Counted from the first letter of the stretch, positions 44,294-53,329 are shown. The stretch: DNA of 64,000 bases from Clostridia bacterium (GCA_017934475.1 JAGBJN010000001.1:292981-356980); one strand, 5' to 3'. Notes: generated from the sequence alone by a model not told the origin. Program-made: numbers and translations.

Positions 44294-46303
44294 TTATTTA
44301 TTAACTTTTTCTTTATTATCAATCATATTAAATAAAACATTTGCAGATTCTTCTACACCTAAGAAATCAGAATTTATACAAATATCATAATTGTCTAATT
44401 TTCCCCATTCTTGTCCTGTATAATGTTTATAATGATTTGCTCTTTGTTTATTTATATTTTTTATTTGTTTTTCAGCATCTTTTTCTTTTATGTCATAATA
44501 TTTTACAACTCTATTTATTTTATCTTCTAAAGAATTATATATAAATACATTTACAACATTTTCTTTATCTTTTAATACAAAATCTGCGCATCTCCCAACT
44601 ATGACACATGATTCTTTTTCATATAATTCATTTATAACTTTAGATTCAGCAACAAATAATTCATCACCTGATGTCATTGCATTATCATTTATAAAATCAG
44701 AAATTGTTCTTTTTTGTTCAGTTTCTTCTATATATTCTTTTGCAAGTCCAGTTTCTTCTTTTACTTTTTCTATAAACTCTTTATCATATAGTTTTATTCC
44801 TAATTTTTCTGCTAATAGTTTTGCTATATATCTTCCACCTGAGCCATATTCTCTTGATATTGTTATAACTAACTTCTTATCCAATTTATTAACTACTTCT
44901 TCAGTATTTTCTATCACTGGTTCTTTAATTTCTTCAATATTGTTTGATTTTTTACCTAATTTTCTTACTTCAAATAATAAAAGAACTACACATATTATTG
45001 TCCCAGTTGAATCTGCAAATGGTCCTGAAAATAAAAGTCCATCTATTCCAAATATATTTCCTAAAACTATCATAGCAGGCACAAGGAATAATAATTGTCT
45101 TGATAGTGAAATAATTGCACTTTTGGTACTTTTTCCAATTGCTTGGAAGAATATTCCTGCTGGGAACTCTATTCCATATAATAGTGCAAGCATTAAATAA
45201 ATTCTAAATGCCATACATGCAAATTCGTTATATAATTCATCCCCTTCTCCAAATAAAGAAATCAACTTATCTGGTATTGTTTGGAATAATATAAATGCAA
45301 TAATGCTAACAACTGTTCCTGCTCCTAGTACATATTTTAATGCTAATTTAACTCTTTCAAATTTTCTTGCTCCATAATTATATCCAATTACAGGTTGTGC
45401 ACCAACTGCTATACCAATAATTATACTTGTTAGTATTTGACTTATTTTCATTACTATTCCAAGTACAGTAAGTGGAATATTTGGTCCAAATTTTGAATTT
45501 TCCCCTGTCATTTTTAACATGTTATTTTCTACTGCTATAACTATTACTATACTAATTTGGTTTATAAAACTACTTATTCCAAGTGCACATAATTTTAGTG
45601 CAATCTTGATATTTAATTTAAACACTTCTCTTGTAAGTTTTATTGACTTGAATTTTCTAATGTATATTATATTTAGGATTGCAGTTGCAAATTGGCTAAG
45701 TATAGTTGCAATTGCAGCACCTTTTACTCCCCATCCAAGTACAAATATAAATAATGGATCTAATATTGTATTTAAAATAGCACCTGCTATCATAGATATC
45801 ATTGCATATCTAGGGTTCCCATCTGCTCTAATTAAACCATTTAATACCATACCTATTGTTAAGAATGGAAATCCTATTGTAATTATATATCCATATTCTA
45901 ATGCATAAGGCCTAATATCATCTGTACATCCAAATAAACCTATTAAATTTGGTAAAAATATAAAACTTATTATTGATAATAATATAGCAATAATACTTGA
46001 AATTAGAATTCCATTTCCTACACCTTTTGCTGCCTCTTTTTCTTTCTTTTCTCCTAATTTTAAGCTTAAGAATGCTGAAGTTCCATCACCAATCATAAGT
46101 GCAAAACTCATCGCTATTACTGTTAATGGAAATATTATATTTGTTGCCCCATTTCCTAAATAACCTACACCTTGACCTATAAATATTTGATCTACTATAT
46201 TATATAGAGCATTTACTACCATTGATATAATACATGGTATAGAAAATTTTCTAATTAATTTTCCTACTTTTTCTGTTCCTAATATATTTTCCTTTTTTTC
46301 CAC
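44294..46303 (-). CDS. MATE-family efflux transporter fused to a cytidylate-kinase-like domain
   Basis: The first ~445 residues are a MATE (multidrug and toxin extrusion) transporter with twelve membrane segments (KLIRKFSIPCIISMVVNALYNIVDQIFIGQ, GAQPVIGYNYGARKFERVKLAL). After a short acidic linker, residues ~470-669 form a P-loop kinase domain of the Cytidylate_kin2 type: KLVITISREYGSGGRYIAKLLAEKLGIKLYDKEF, VIVGRCADFVLKD and NQRANHYKHYTGQEWG-like sequence. It is one uninterrupted frame of 669 codons. In relatives the kinase-like domain is usually a separate protein, so the fusion is unusual. The drug or metabolite and the role of the kinase-like part are unknown. Confidence 0.87.
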   Translation of the reverse strand: MEKKENILGTEKVGKLIRKFSIPCIISMVVNALYNIVDQIFIGQGVGYLGNGATNIIFPLTVIAMSFALMIGDGTSAFLSLKLGEKKEKEAAKGVGNGILISSIIAILLSIISFIFLPNLIGLFGCTDDIRPYALEYGYIITIGFPFLTIGMVLNGLIRADGNPRYAMISMIAGAILNTILDPLFIFVLGWGVKGAAIATILSQFATAILNIIYIRKFKSIKLTREVFKLNIKIALKLCALGISSFINQISIVIVIAVENNMLKMTGENSKFGPNIPLTVLGIVMKISQILTSIIIGIAVGAQPVIGYNYGARKFERVKLALKYVLGAGTVVSIIAFILFQTIPDKLISLFGEGDELYNEFACMAFRIYLMLALLYGIEFPAGIFFQAIGKSTKSAIISLSRQLLFLVPAMIVLGNIFGIDGLLFSGPFADSTGTIICVVLLLFEVRKLGKKSNNIEEIKEPVIENTEEVVNKLDKKLVITISREYGSGGRYIAKLLAEKLGIKLYDKEFIEKVKEETGLAKEYIEETEQKRTISDFINDNAMTSGDELFVAESKVINELYEKESCVIVGRCADFVLKDKENVVNVFIYNSLEDKINRVVKYYDIKEKDAEKQIKNINKQRANHYKHYTGQEWGKLDNYDICINSDFLGVEESANVLFNMIDNKEKVNK

Positions 46304-46357
46304 TTTTTCTACCTCTTTCTAAATTTCCCAACCATATAATTATACATCAAAAAGAAC

Positions 46358-46388
46358 AAAAAAATCAACTCTTTTAAAGTTGATTTTT
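46358..46388 (-). terminator. terminator after the HerA-like gene
   Basis: A 10-bp stem AAAATCAACT / AGTTGATTTT with a short loop is followed by T residues on the minus strand, 8 nt after the stop at 46396. Confidence 0.8.
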
Positions 46389-46395
46389 CATATTT

Positions 46396-47967
46396 TTATT
46401 TAAATAAACTTTTTAGTAATTCTGTTGCAGCCTTTCTTCCTATTGTACTTAATGCTGCATTTCCAACTTTTCCAGCTGCTTTTCCCATCTTATATTGTAA
46501 AGAATTTTTTCTTGCTTTTTCTGCTTCTCTTTCTTCTTGTTTTCTTATTCTTTCAGCTTCTCTTTGTTCTCTTATTTCTTCTCTTCTTGCTCTATCTTCT
46601 TCTTTTTGTTTTTGAGCCAATAATTTTTGTTCTTCTTTTTCTCTTTTTATTGCTTCTTCTTCTGCCTTTTTAGCTTCTATTTCTTCAGTTAAAATTTCAT
46701 AAGCAGATTCTCTATCTATCTCAGAATCGTATTTTCCATGGAAAATACTTCTACTAATTACCATTAATCTTAATGGTTCATCAATTTCACCCATCATACT
46801 TTGTGGTGGTAGAATCGTTGCTTTTTCAACAATATTTGGTTCTCCTTTTTCATTTAAGAAAGATATTAATGCTTCACCAGTTCCTAGTGATAATATTGCT
46901 TGTTTTGTATCAAATTCTGGATTTGCTCTAAATGAATCACTTATTGCATTAATTGCTCTTTGTTCTGCAGGTGTATATGCTCTTAAGTTATGTTGTATTT
47001 TATTTCCAAGTTGAGCTAGTATTTGTTCTGGTATATCATTTGGAGATTGAGATATAAAATATAGTCCAACTCCTTTTGATCTTATTAATTTTACTATTTG
47101 TATTACTGATGTTAATATATATCCTGGAAGATCATCAAATAAAAGATGTGCTTCATCAAAGAAGAATACCATTTTAGGTTTATCCATATCTCCAACTTCA
47201 GGAAGTGTATTATTTAATGTTGTTAATATCCATAATAAGAAACATGCATATAAATTAGGATTTTTATATAATTCTACACAGTGTAAAATATTTATATTTC
47301 CTAAGCCTTTATCATTTACATTAAAGAAATCTTTTACATCTATTGCTGGTTCACCAAAGAAATCATTTCCACCTTGTTCTTCAAGTGCTATTAAACTTCT
47401 TTGAATACTTCCTATACTTTGTGATGCAACATTACCATATTTTGTAGAATATTCTTTACTATTTTCAGATACATATTGTAAAACGGTTCTTAAATCCTTT
47501 ATATCAATTATTTCATAGCCTTCTTCTTTTGCTATTCTAAATATAACAGCAAGTACTGCTTCTTGTGTTTCATTTAATCCTAGCATTCTAGATAAAATAG
47601 TTGCTCCTACACTTTGTATTGATGTTCTAATAGGATGCCCTGACCTTTTAAATACATCCCAAAATATTACTGGGAATCCTTTAAAATCAAAATTATCTAT
47701 TCCTATAGAATTTAATCTTTCTTCTATTTTTTCATTTGATTCACCTGGCATACATGTTCCTGATAAATCTCCTTTTATATCTGATAAAAATACAGGTACT
47801 CCCATGCTAGAAAAACTTTCAGCCATAACTTTTAATGTAATTGTTTTACCAGAGCCTGATGCTCCTGTAATTAATCCATGACGATTTGCCATATTTGGCA
47901 AAATAAATAATTCTTTATTTGAATTTTTTCCAATTAGTACTTTTCCATCTATATACATATATTTCAC
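46396..47967 (-). CDS. HerA/YjgR-like P-loop ATPase (DUF853 type)
   Basis: This is a DNA-translocase-like ATPase of unknown cellular job. Walker A is in HGLITGASGSGKTITLKVMAESF (about residue 35), followed by FLSDIKGDLSG, IFWDVFKRSGHPIRTSI, Walker B KMVFFFDEAHLLFDDLPGYIL and KGVGLYFISQSPNDIPEQILAQLGNKIQHNLRAYTP. Past residue ~425 comes a long lysine/glutamate/arginine-rich coiled coil (AKKAEEEAIKREKEEQKLLA), then a short hydrophobic C-terminal end. 523 residues, typical for the YjgR family. It stands alone with its own terminator; no NurA-type nuclease or defence genes are near. Confidence 0.88.
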   Translation of the reverse strand: MKYMYIDGKVLIGKNSNKELFILPNMANRHGLITGASGSGKTITLKVMAESFSSMGVPVFLSDIKGDLSGTCMPGESNEKIEERLNSIGIDNFDFKGFPVIFWDVFKRSGHPIRTSIQSVGATILSRMLGLNETQEAVLAVIFRIAKEEGYEIIDIKDLRTVLQYVSENSKEYSTKYGNVASQSIGSIQRSLIALEEQGGNDFFGEPAIDVKDFFNVNDKGLGNINILHCVELYKNPNLYACFLLWILTTLNNTLPEVGDMDKPKMVFFFDEAHLLFDDLPGYILTSVIQIVKLIRSKGVGLYFISQSPNDIPEQILAQLGNKIQHNLRAYTPAEQRAINAISDSFRANPEFDTKQAILSLGTGEALISFLNEKGEPNIVEKATILPPQSMMGEIDEPLRLMVISRSIFHGKYDSEIDRESAYEILTEEIEAKKAEEEAIKREKEEQKLLAQKQKEEDRARREEIREQREAERIRKQEEREAEKARKNSLQYKMGKAAGKVGNAALSTIGRKAATELLKSLFK

Positions 47968-48024
47968 TCCTTATATAATTTGGTAACATTATATCATAAT
48001 TTATTTTATTTTTATATAGTAGAT

Positions 48025-48534
48025 TTATATATTTAGTAATTCAATTGCTTTTTCATAATCTTCTTTTGATATATTACTTGTATCTATCAATTCATTATTC
48101 TTTCTTTTTTCTTCAAATTCATCATAAGATACCCACATAGCATCTGTAACTTCATTATCTTGGAATTTTAGATCTTTCAAATCTATGTTTATACTATATG
48201 TCCATATATCTTTAAACCTTATTTCGTTTCTAACTATTTTCAATAGTTCTAATTTATTAGGCTCTAATTCTATTCCAAGTTCTTCTTTTATTTCTCTTAC
48301 TATGGCTTCTTTACTTGTTTCTCCACTTTGACAACCACCGCCATTTATTTCCCACATTCCAGGATGTAATTTCTTTTCATTACTTCTCTTTCCAATTAAA
48401 ATTTTCTTTTCATTATTTATCATTAAAATTTCTGTTACAAGAAAAAATTCTCCTGGATTAATTTTGCCTTTTCCTCTTTCAACAATTCTACCTGTTTTGT
48501 TTCTGTTTATATCATATACATCTAATAATTCCAT
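48025..48534 (-). CDS. NUDIX hydrolase, isopentenyl-diphosphate-isomerase-like subgroup
   Basis: This 169-residue NUDIX protein has the start MELLDVYDINRNKTGRIVERG found in YfcD/Idi-like NUDIX proteins. A complete NUDIX box follows: GGGCQSGETSKEAIVREIKEELGIELEPN (about residues 66-92). WEINGGG and DAMWVSYDEFEEKR complete the fold. Substrate is unassigned. Its start overlaps the last base of the HAM1-like gene upstream, so the two are translationally coupled and both fit nucleotide housecleaning. Confidence 0.9.
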   Translation of the reverse strand: MELLDVYDINRNKTGRIVERGKGKINPGEFFLVTEILMINNEKKILIGKRSNEKKLHPGMWEINGGGCQSGETSKEAIVREIKEELGIELEPNKLELLKIVRNEIRFKDIWTYSINIDLKDLKFQDNEVTDAMWVSYDEFEEKRKNNELIDTSNISKEDYEKAIELLNI

Positions 48535-49139
48535 TACATTTCACCTACACTTTTTACTATAAATTCTATTACTTCATCTTCATTATAATTTTGTTCATTT
48601 AGCTTTTTATCTTCTTCTGTTAAATCAACAAAATATTTATTACACTCTGGCATAATTGAAATTGAGTCTAAAGGATAGCCTGGATTTCTTCTTTCACAAG
48701 GTTTATCAATAAAATAAAAATCTCCTTTACTCCATGTATATTCTCTTTTTTCTTTTCCATTATAAACTACCATTCCATATACCCATCTAGCTTTTAATTT
48801 TCCACCAAATTCTTTAACCAGACTTGTATAATGTTCTATCATTTCATCATCATTTAATTCTTTTCCATTTATTCTTTTTACAAACACTCCTGGTTGTTTA
48901 TCATCAGGAATTCCATCAATATAAAGATTATTATCCATACCAATTGTTATTATATTTAATTCATCATAATATGCTTTAGCTTTTATAAATGCGTTTTCTA
49001 AAGCATTTTGTCCATTTTCATCCGGGTGTAAATCAATATCAAAATCTTTTAATGTTAGTAACTCTATTCCATTTTCTTTTAGCTTATCAGCATATTTTTT
49101 TACCTTTGCTGGGTTTGATGTTGCAAATAATACTTTCAT
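48534..49139 (-). CDS. HAM1-family NTP pyrophosphatase-like protein (third copy)
   Basis: This is the third HAM1-fold protein of the window, 201 residues: VLFATSNPAKVKKYADKLKENGIELLTLKDF at the N-terminus, ENAFIKAKAYYDELNIITIGMDNNLYIDGIPDDKQPGVFVKRING in place of the canonical DDSGL region (the conserved SG is replaced by NN), and KARWVYGMVVYNGKEKREYTWSKGDF. Changes at the catalytic loop suggest altered substrate choice. It ends at the start of the NUDIX gene (1-nt overlap), a coupled nucleotide-hydrolase pair. Confidence 0.82.
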   Translation of the reverse strand: MKVLFATSNPAKVKKYADKLKENGIELLTLKDFDIDLHPDENGQNALENAFIKAKAYYDELNIITIGMDNNLYIDGIPDDKQPGVFVKRINGKELNDDEMIEHYTSLVKEFGGKLKARWVYGMVVYNGKEKREYTWSKGDFYFIDKPCERRNPGYPLDSISIMPECNKYFVDLTEEDKKLNEQNYNEDEVIEFIVKSVGEM

Positions 49140-49217
49140 TTATTTCTCCTTTATCTTTACCATCTGTTAATAATTTTTGATTATCTCCAAAAAATTTTCT
49201 GTTTAACTCATTATATA

Positions 49218-49249
49218 CTAAAGAGTGGTAATTGTCTACCACTCTTTGA
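49218..49249 (-). terminator. terminator after the four-helix membrane protein gene
   Basis: An 11-bp perfect stem AAAGAGTGGTA / TACCACTCTTT with a 6-nt loop separates the gene at 49270 from the HAM1/NUDIX pair. The T-tract is weak. Confidence 0.65.
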
Positions 49250-49269
49250 TTTACTATCTATACATCATT

Positions 49270-49755
49270 TTATAATACAAAATGTATAATTATTCCAGCT
49301 AAAGAACATATTATAAGTGCTAATACTTCTCCAATGAAAAATCCCTTTATATGGAACCAATAATTATGATACTCCTCTACCATATCTTCTGTTCCTTTAA
49401 TCACATAATGTTTATCATGACAAAACCATATAATATCTAAAACAATTGCGTCAAATAAATTTACAATAGTCCATAATAAAAAACCATATCCAAAGCTTTC
49501 TATAAATGTAGTATAGCCATTTATATATCTTAATACTATACATATTATTATTAAGAAAAAAAACAAAGCAAATATTTTTTTTACTACTTTATTTTTTTGT
49601 GTCGGAATCTTATCCTTGTACTCCTCTAAAGTTTTCACTCTTTCTTGTATCTTTGGTGGATAATTATACAATATTTTTATCGGTTCTCTTGATAAAATAA
49701 AAACAAATAATGTAAATAACGCGCATAAAACAATACTTTCAATAACAATTATCAT
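49270..49755 (-). CDS. membrane protein of unknown function, about four helices
   Basis: I do not recognise the family. The 161-residue protein has hydrophobic segments at about residues 2-22, 60-80, 88-112 and 138-160. A conserved-looking loop lies between the first two (YNYPPKIQERVKTLEEYKDKIP), and a polar segment WFCHDKHYVIKGTEDMVEEYHNYWFHIKGF between the last two. It is singly transcribed, with a possible TTGAAA-17-TATTAT promoter upstream near 49786-49814. No catalytic motif is evident. Confidence 0.75.
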   Translation of the reverse strand: MIIVIESIVLCALFTLFVFILSREPIKILYNYPPKIQERVKTLEEYKDKIPTQKNKVVKKIFALFFFLIIICIVLRYINGYTTFIESFGYGFLLWTIVNLFDAIVLDIIWFCHDKHYVIKGTEDMVEEYHNYWFHIKGFFIGEVLALIICSLAGIIIHFVL

Positions 49756-49834
49756 ATAAATCTCCTTTATATTTTTTTACATTTTAATAATAGCATAATA
49801 TTTATTTTCTTTCAAATTTATGTCGAAATATTTC

Positions 49835-49870
49835 AAAAAAATAACAGATACTTTTGTATCTGCTATTTAT
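49835..49870 (-). terminator. terminator hairpin identical to that behind the tRNA-Asn gene
   Basis: The stem AACAGATAC / GTATCTGCT region, with a TTTT loop and a seven-base T-run on the minus strand, is identical over 36 nt to the sequence at 63280-63315. It follows the structured element at 49871-49960. Confidence 0.8.
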
Positions 49871-49960
49871 TGCTCGTTTAGCACTTCCGTGTGCGAAAAA
49901 TACGAGCTTGTATTTATAAATTTATTTTATGTTTGATTCTATGATTATAATTTAACATAA
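49871..49960 (-). repeat. dispersed structured element, copy 1
   Basis: GCTCG (49872-49876) opens a hairpin with an internal GCAC/GTGC stem and a closing CGAGC. The box AATTTAACATAA lies at 49949-49960. A second copy at 56235-56322 keeps both boxes at nearly the same distance (77 and 76 nt) but has a different hairpin sequence. On the minus strand a TATAAT and then the hairpin and a terminator follow, as expected of a short RNA of about 100 nt. No tRNA or protein is encoded. Confidence 0.5.
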
Positions 49961-50071
49961 TTTTTTATATAAATAAAGTGGTTTTAGAAAATTTTATTTT
50001 TACTTATATGTAATATCAAAATATTCTGAACATATGAATAAATTGTTCTTATTTTTAAACTTATTAAGTTA

Positions 50072-50164
50072 TTACTCTGCATCTCCATATTTTTCATCAT
50101 ATTCTTTTTGAGCTGAAACAGCTTCTAATGCTGCAAGTTTTGCATTCATTTCTTCTTTGTTCAT
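50072..50164 (-). CDS. 30-residue peptide, small open reading frame
   Basis: The ATG at 50164 has a strong GGAGGT site (50172-50177) at 7-nt spacing. It opens a 30-codon frame (MNKEEMNAKLAALEAVSAQ then KEYDEKYGDAE), stop TAA. The peptide is soluble, helical and acidic. It lies 41 bp after the thioesterase gene on the same strand and may be the last cistron of the MMPL operon. I do not recognise it. Small proteins with this look are common in clostridia but rarely annotated. Confidence 0.65.
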   Translation of the reverse strand: MNKEEMNAKLAALEAVSAQKEYDEKYGDAE

Positions 50165-50205
50165 TTTTAATACCTCCATAAATATTATTTTTATAACTGT
50201 ATCAA

Positions 50206-50952
50206 TTATAAATCATTTTTACTATAGCTAATACTTGCTCTTATAATTTCTCTTTCTTTTTCTTTAATTAGAAATCTTATGATATTATTTTCTAATTCTT
50301 TTTTATATATCTTTAATATCTGTCCTTCCTTGCTTTCTGCAATATAATGCATTTCTACATCTGTAATACTTACTTTATCAAGAAAATCATTTGATAAAGA
50401 ATTCATAATATCTCTAACATATACAGCATTATTCACATGATTACTAAAATCAATATCTTGTGAATGCACTTTCTTTTCATAAACCAAATCGCTTTCTTCA
50501 AATCTATCATTTAGTTTTTGGTAGTTGTTGTTAAATAGTGTATTTTCTTTTTCTATATCATTTGGAAATGCAACTGTATCTATTTTTCTTATTTTTCTTG
50601 TATCAATATCTAATAAACAAGATTGCTGATTTGCAATAAATACTAATTCATTATTTTTGCTTATAAATTTTGTTTCTGTTTCAATTCTTATAGGTTTAAC
50701 TAATGGTGTAAAACTCTCACCATGTATTATTTCTAACCATGTTGGATTTCTATAAATATGGATTTTACTTTTTGAAATAACCCATACAGCATTATAATTA
50801 TCCTTCACATAAAAATTATCTTCATTGAATTTTTTAAAATATTCCGTTGCATTATTCTGTGCTAAGTTAAAACATTCATTTATTTTTAATTTTAAGTTTT
50901 TATCAAGATATGAATAATCCATTTTATATTTATTTTTACATTCAACTTTCAT
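50206..50952 (-). CDS. acyl-ACP thioesterase
   Basis: This enzyme releases fatty acids from acyl carrier protein in the cytosol. The 248-residue protein has two hot-dog domains: the first with NAVWVISKSKIHIYRNPTWLEIIHGES and LLDIDTRKIRKIDTVAFPND, the second with KVHSQDIDFSNHVNNAVYVRDIM, in which N-H-V-N-N matches the family's catalytic loop. This is the Acyl-ACP_TE family (plant FatA/B relatives). It lies 34 bp after the heptad-repeat gene in the TetR-controlled exporter operon, suggesting the exporter handles a lipid or fatty-acid-derived product. Confidence 0.87.
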   Translation of the reverse strand: MKVECKNKYKMDYSYLDKNLKLKINECFNLAQNNATEYFKKFNEDNFYVKDNYNAVWVISKSKIHIYRNPTWLEIIHGESFTPLVKPIRIETETKFISKNNELVFIANQQSCLLDIDTRKIRKIDTVAFPNDIEKENTLFNNNYQKLNDRFEESDLVYEKKVHSQDIDFSNHVNNAVYVRDIMNSLSNDFLDKVSITDVEMHYIAESKEGQILKIYKKELENNIIRFLIKEKEREIIRASISYSKNDL

Positions 50953-50986
50953 TTTATTCTCCTAAATTTTTATCGTGTATATATAG

Positions 50987-53329
50987 TTATTCCTCTTCTT
51001 CTTTTATTTCTGCTGGTAATATAGCTTGTTCTTTCTTTTCCTCTTCTTTTTTTAGACTATCTATCATCATAATAAATTTAACATTTCCTTTTGCATTTTC
51101 ATCTATATTTGTAAATGTATTATATTCATTTGATAATTCTCTTAATTTTTTAACTCTAAATTGTAAATCTCTTACATTATTATTTACAATGTTATATATT
51201 TTTTGAATACCTTCTTCATCAAATTTTCTCATTCCATTTTGTAATTCATTAGCGCCATTTTCTAATGTATCTGTACCTGCTGTTAATTGATTTAAGGCTT
51301 CTTTTAACTTTTCTATTTGTCCATCTACCTCTCCTAATTTAGAATTAATTATATCCTCATATTTTGATAATTCTTTATCAAGTTCTGTTCCACTTAGTTC
51401 TCCGCTTAATTGTTTTTTTATTAGATTTGAAGCTATTTGATTTGCTAATTCTTCAGTGAAATCTTCTGCAAGTTTTATTGCCGTTTGCTCTGCTACAACA
51501 TCTATTGTAGGATTTATTTCTTCTTTAACCATACTGGATATTTGCTCTTGTAATGTTAAATCATTTTTAAATGTATTTTGTAATTCTTGTATTATTTCAT
51601 TTTTAATATTATTTTTAATTGCATTTAAAGTTTCTTCTCCAACAGTTGCTTTTATTTCTGTAGTTATCTTACTTACATAATTAGAAATTGCTTGTTCCAA
51701 AGCTTCATTTGTACTTAAATTTGTTGCTATTTCGTTTACAGTATTTTCAACCATTGTAGGAGTCTGATTTTTAACTTGATCCAATGTTTTATCCATTGTA
51801 CCTTTGGATACTGATGTTACTAACTGATTAACAGAACTTAAGGCTTGTGCATAAGCTTGCTCATCTGTTAGATTAGGATATTGTATTTTTATTCCTGGTA
51901 CCATAGCTTGTGCAATTTGATTTTTAGATTGGTTCAAAGCTGCTTTTTCACTTTCAGACATTAAAGCTGTTGGGTCAGTAATATTTGTTTTCATTGTTTC
52001 TACATTTTCTGTTATGACTTCATTTGTCTTTCCTTTTACAATATTTGTAATATCTTTTATTACAAGATTTTTAATTGTATTTTCAAGAGCTTGCACATCT
52101 TGTTTGTTTTCTACATTTTTTACTGCTATCATTACATCCTTTTGTATTTGATTTAATAATTCATCTGGAATTTTAATTTCTGTATTGCTTTTTTCAAGTT
52201 CATTAAGCTTTGTATTTATTGCTATTTTAGTATAATCAAGAGCAGTCTTTGCTGTTTTTTCTTCAAGTCCATTTTCTCCTTTTAAGTTTTCTTTAACAAC
52301 ATTTTTTGCCTCTTCTTCAGCTAAAGTTTGTAGTTCTGGCATTATTCTTTTCATTTCATTATTGATTATGTTTACTATTTTTTCTTCTAATTCTTTCTTA
52401 TTTTCAAGCTTTTTTCTAGCATTTTCATATTTAGCTATTTGTGTATTTAATTCTTTTGATAATTCATGTGTTCCAGCATTTAATTTTCCCGCACCTTCTG
52501 ATAATTGTTGTGAACCTTCTACCAATTTACTTGAACCATCTTTTAATTCAGTTGCCATATCATAAATTTTGTCTATTTTATTAAACAATTCCAAATCATC
52601 TTCATCTATTAGTTTAGGTGTTGCAAAACAATATATTTCATTCATTTCAAAGTCTTTTGCTTCCATAGATATTTCGATTGAATTTGGAATATCTATAGTA
52701 TTTTTATCTATTCCTAAACTTTCTTGCATTCCAGGAAGGGCTACTCCAAAAACAAAAGTTTTATTTCCATTATCAATTACTTTACCACTGCTAATCTCTA
52801 TGTTTTTATTGTTTTCATTATCTATAACTGTTCCTATACCTACTATAAATGGCACATACATTGTTTCTTCTTTGCCATTTATAGTTGCTTTTCTTTGTTC
52901 TTTATTAGTAAATTCAAAAATAACCTTTGCAAAACCAGATTTTCCAATAATATCTTCTTTAGAAATCTCCTGTCCGTCTAATTTATATGATATTTTACAT
53001 TCAATAGGCAATTCCTTTTTACTGTTTCCTTGATAATAAATATCTTCTCCTTCTGCTTTCCAAATTAACCTTCCATTATCTTCTTCATATTCTTGATTAC
53101 CACTTACATTTTCAATATTCATTAAATCTGATATATCTTTTAAAAGTTCAGATTTTTCTGTGTTTTTTAAATGATTACTTACTATAGTTTGATAAGCTAT
53201 TCCATTGTTATCTAATTTAGAATAAACACTTTCTTCTTTTGTATAAGCCAAAACTGGAGCTGCAGAATATGCAAGCATACTAAATAATAAAGTGCTTGAT
53301 ATTAATTTAGTTCCCATCTTTTTCATCAT
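50987..53329 (-). CDS. secreted heptad-repeat protein, YhgE/Pip-related partner of the MMPL exporter
   Basis: This 780-residue protein has a signal peptide (first ~28 residues, ending PVLAYTK), a beta-rich N-terminal ~240 residues and then two blocks of the XXXLXXG heptad (DGSSKLVEGSQQLSEGAGKL near residue 262; TAGTDTLENGANELQNGM near 690). A long coiled-coil region lies between them. Unlike classic YhgE/Pip proteins it lacks C-terminal membrane helices and ends in an acidic tail. It follows the MMPL gene by 13 bp and probably acts outside the membrane as its partner. The strong AGGAGG site fits the start at 53329. Confidence 0.8.
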   Translation of the reverse strand: MMKKMGTKLISSTLLFSMLAYSAAPVLAYTKEESVYSKLDNNGIAYQTIVSNHLKNTEKSELLKDISDLMNIENVSGNQEYEEDNGRLIWKAEGEDIYYQGNSKKELPIECKISYKLDGQEISKEDIIGKSGFAKVIFEFTNKEQRKATINGKEETMYVPFIVGIGTVIDNENNKNIEISSGKVIDNGNKTFVFGVALPGMQESLGIDKNTIDIPNSIEISMEAKDFEMNEIYCFATPKLIDEDDLELFNKIDKIYDMATELKDGSSKLVEGSQQLSEGAGKLNAGTHELSKELNTQIAKYENARKKLENKKELEEKIVNIINNEMKRIMPELQTLAEEEAKNVVKENLKGENGLEEKTAKTALDYTKIAINTKLNELEKSNTEIKIPDELLNQIQKDVMIAVKNVENKQDVQALENTIKNLVIKDITNIVKGKTNEVITENVETMKTNITDPTALMSESEKAALNQSKNQIAQAMVPGIKIQYPNLTDEQAYAQALSSVNQLVTSVSKGTMDKTLDQVKNQTPTMVENTVNEIATNLSTNEALEQAISNYVSKITTEIKATVGEETLNAIKNNIKNEIIQELQNTFKNDLTLQEQISSMVKEEINPTIDVVAEQTAIKLAEDFTEELANQIASNLIKKQLSGELSGTELDKELSKYEDIINSKLGEVDGQIEKLKEALNQLTAGTDTLENGANELQNGMRKFDEEGIQKIYNIVNNNVRDLQFRVKKLRELSNEYNTFTNIDENAKGNVKFIMMIDSLKKEEEKKEQAILPAEIKEEEE

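Noticed and set aside
46396-47967. HerA-like ATPase as part of a phage-defence island
   Set aside because: Neighbours are a MATE fusion and NUDIX/HAM1 genes; no nuclease, methylase, or other defence gene is adjacent.
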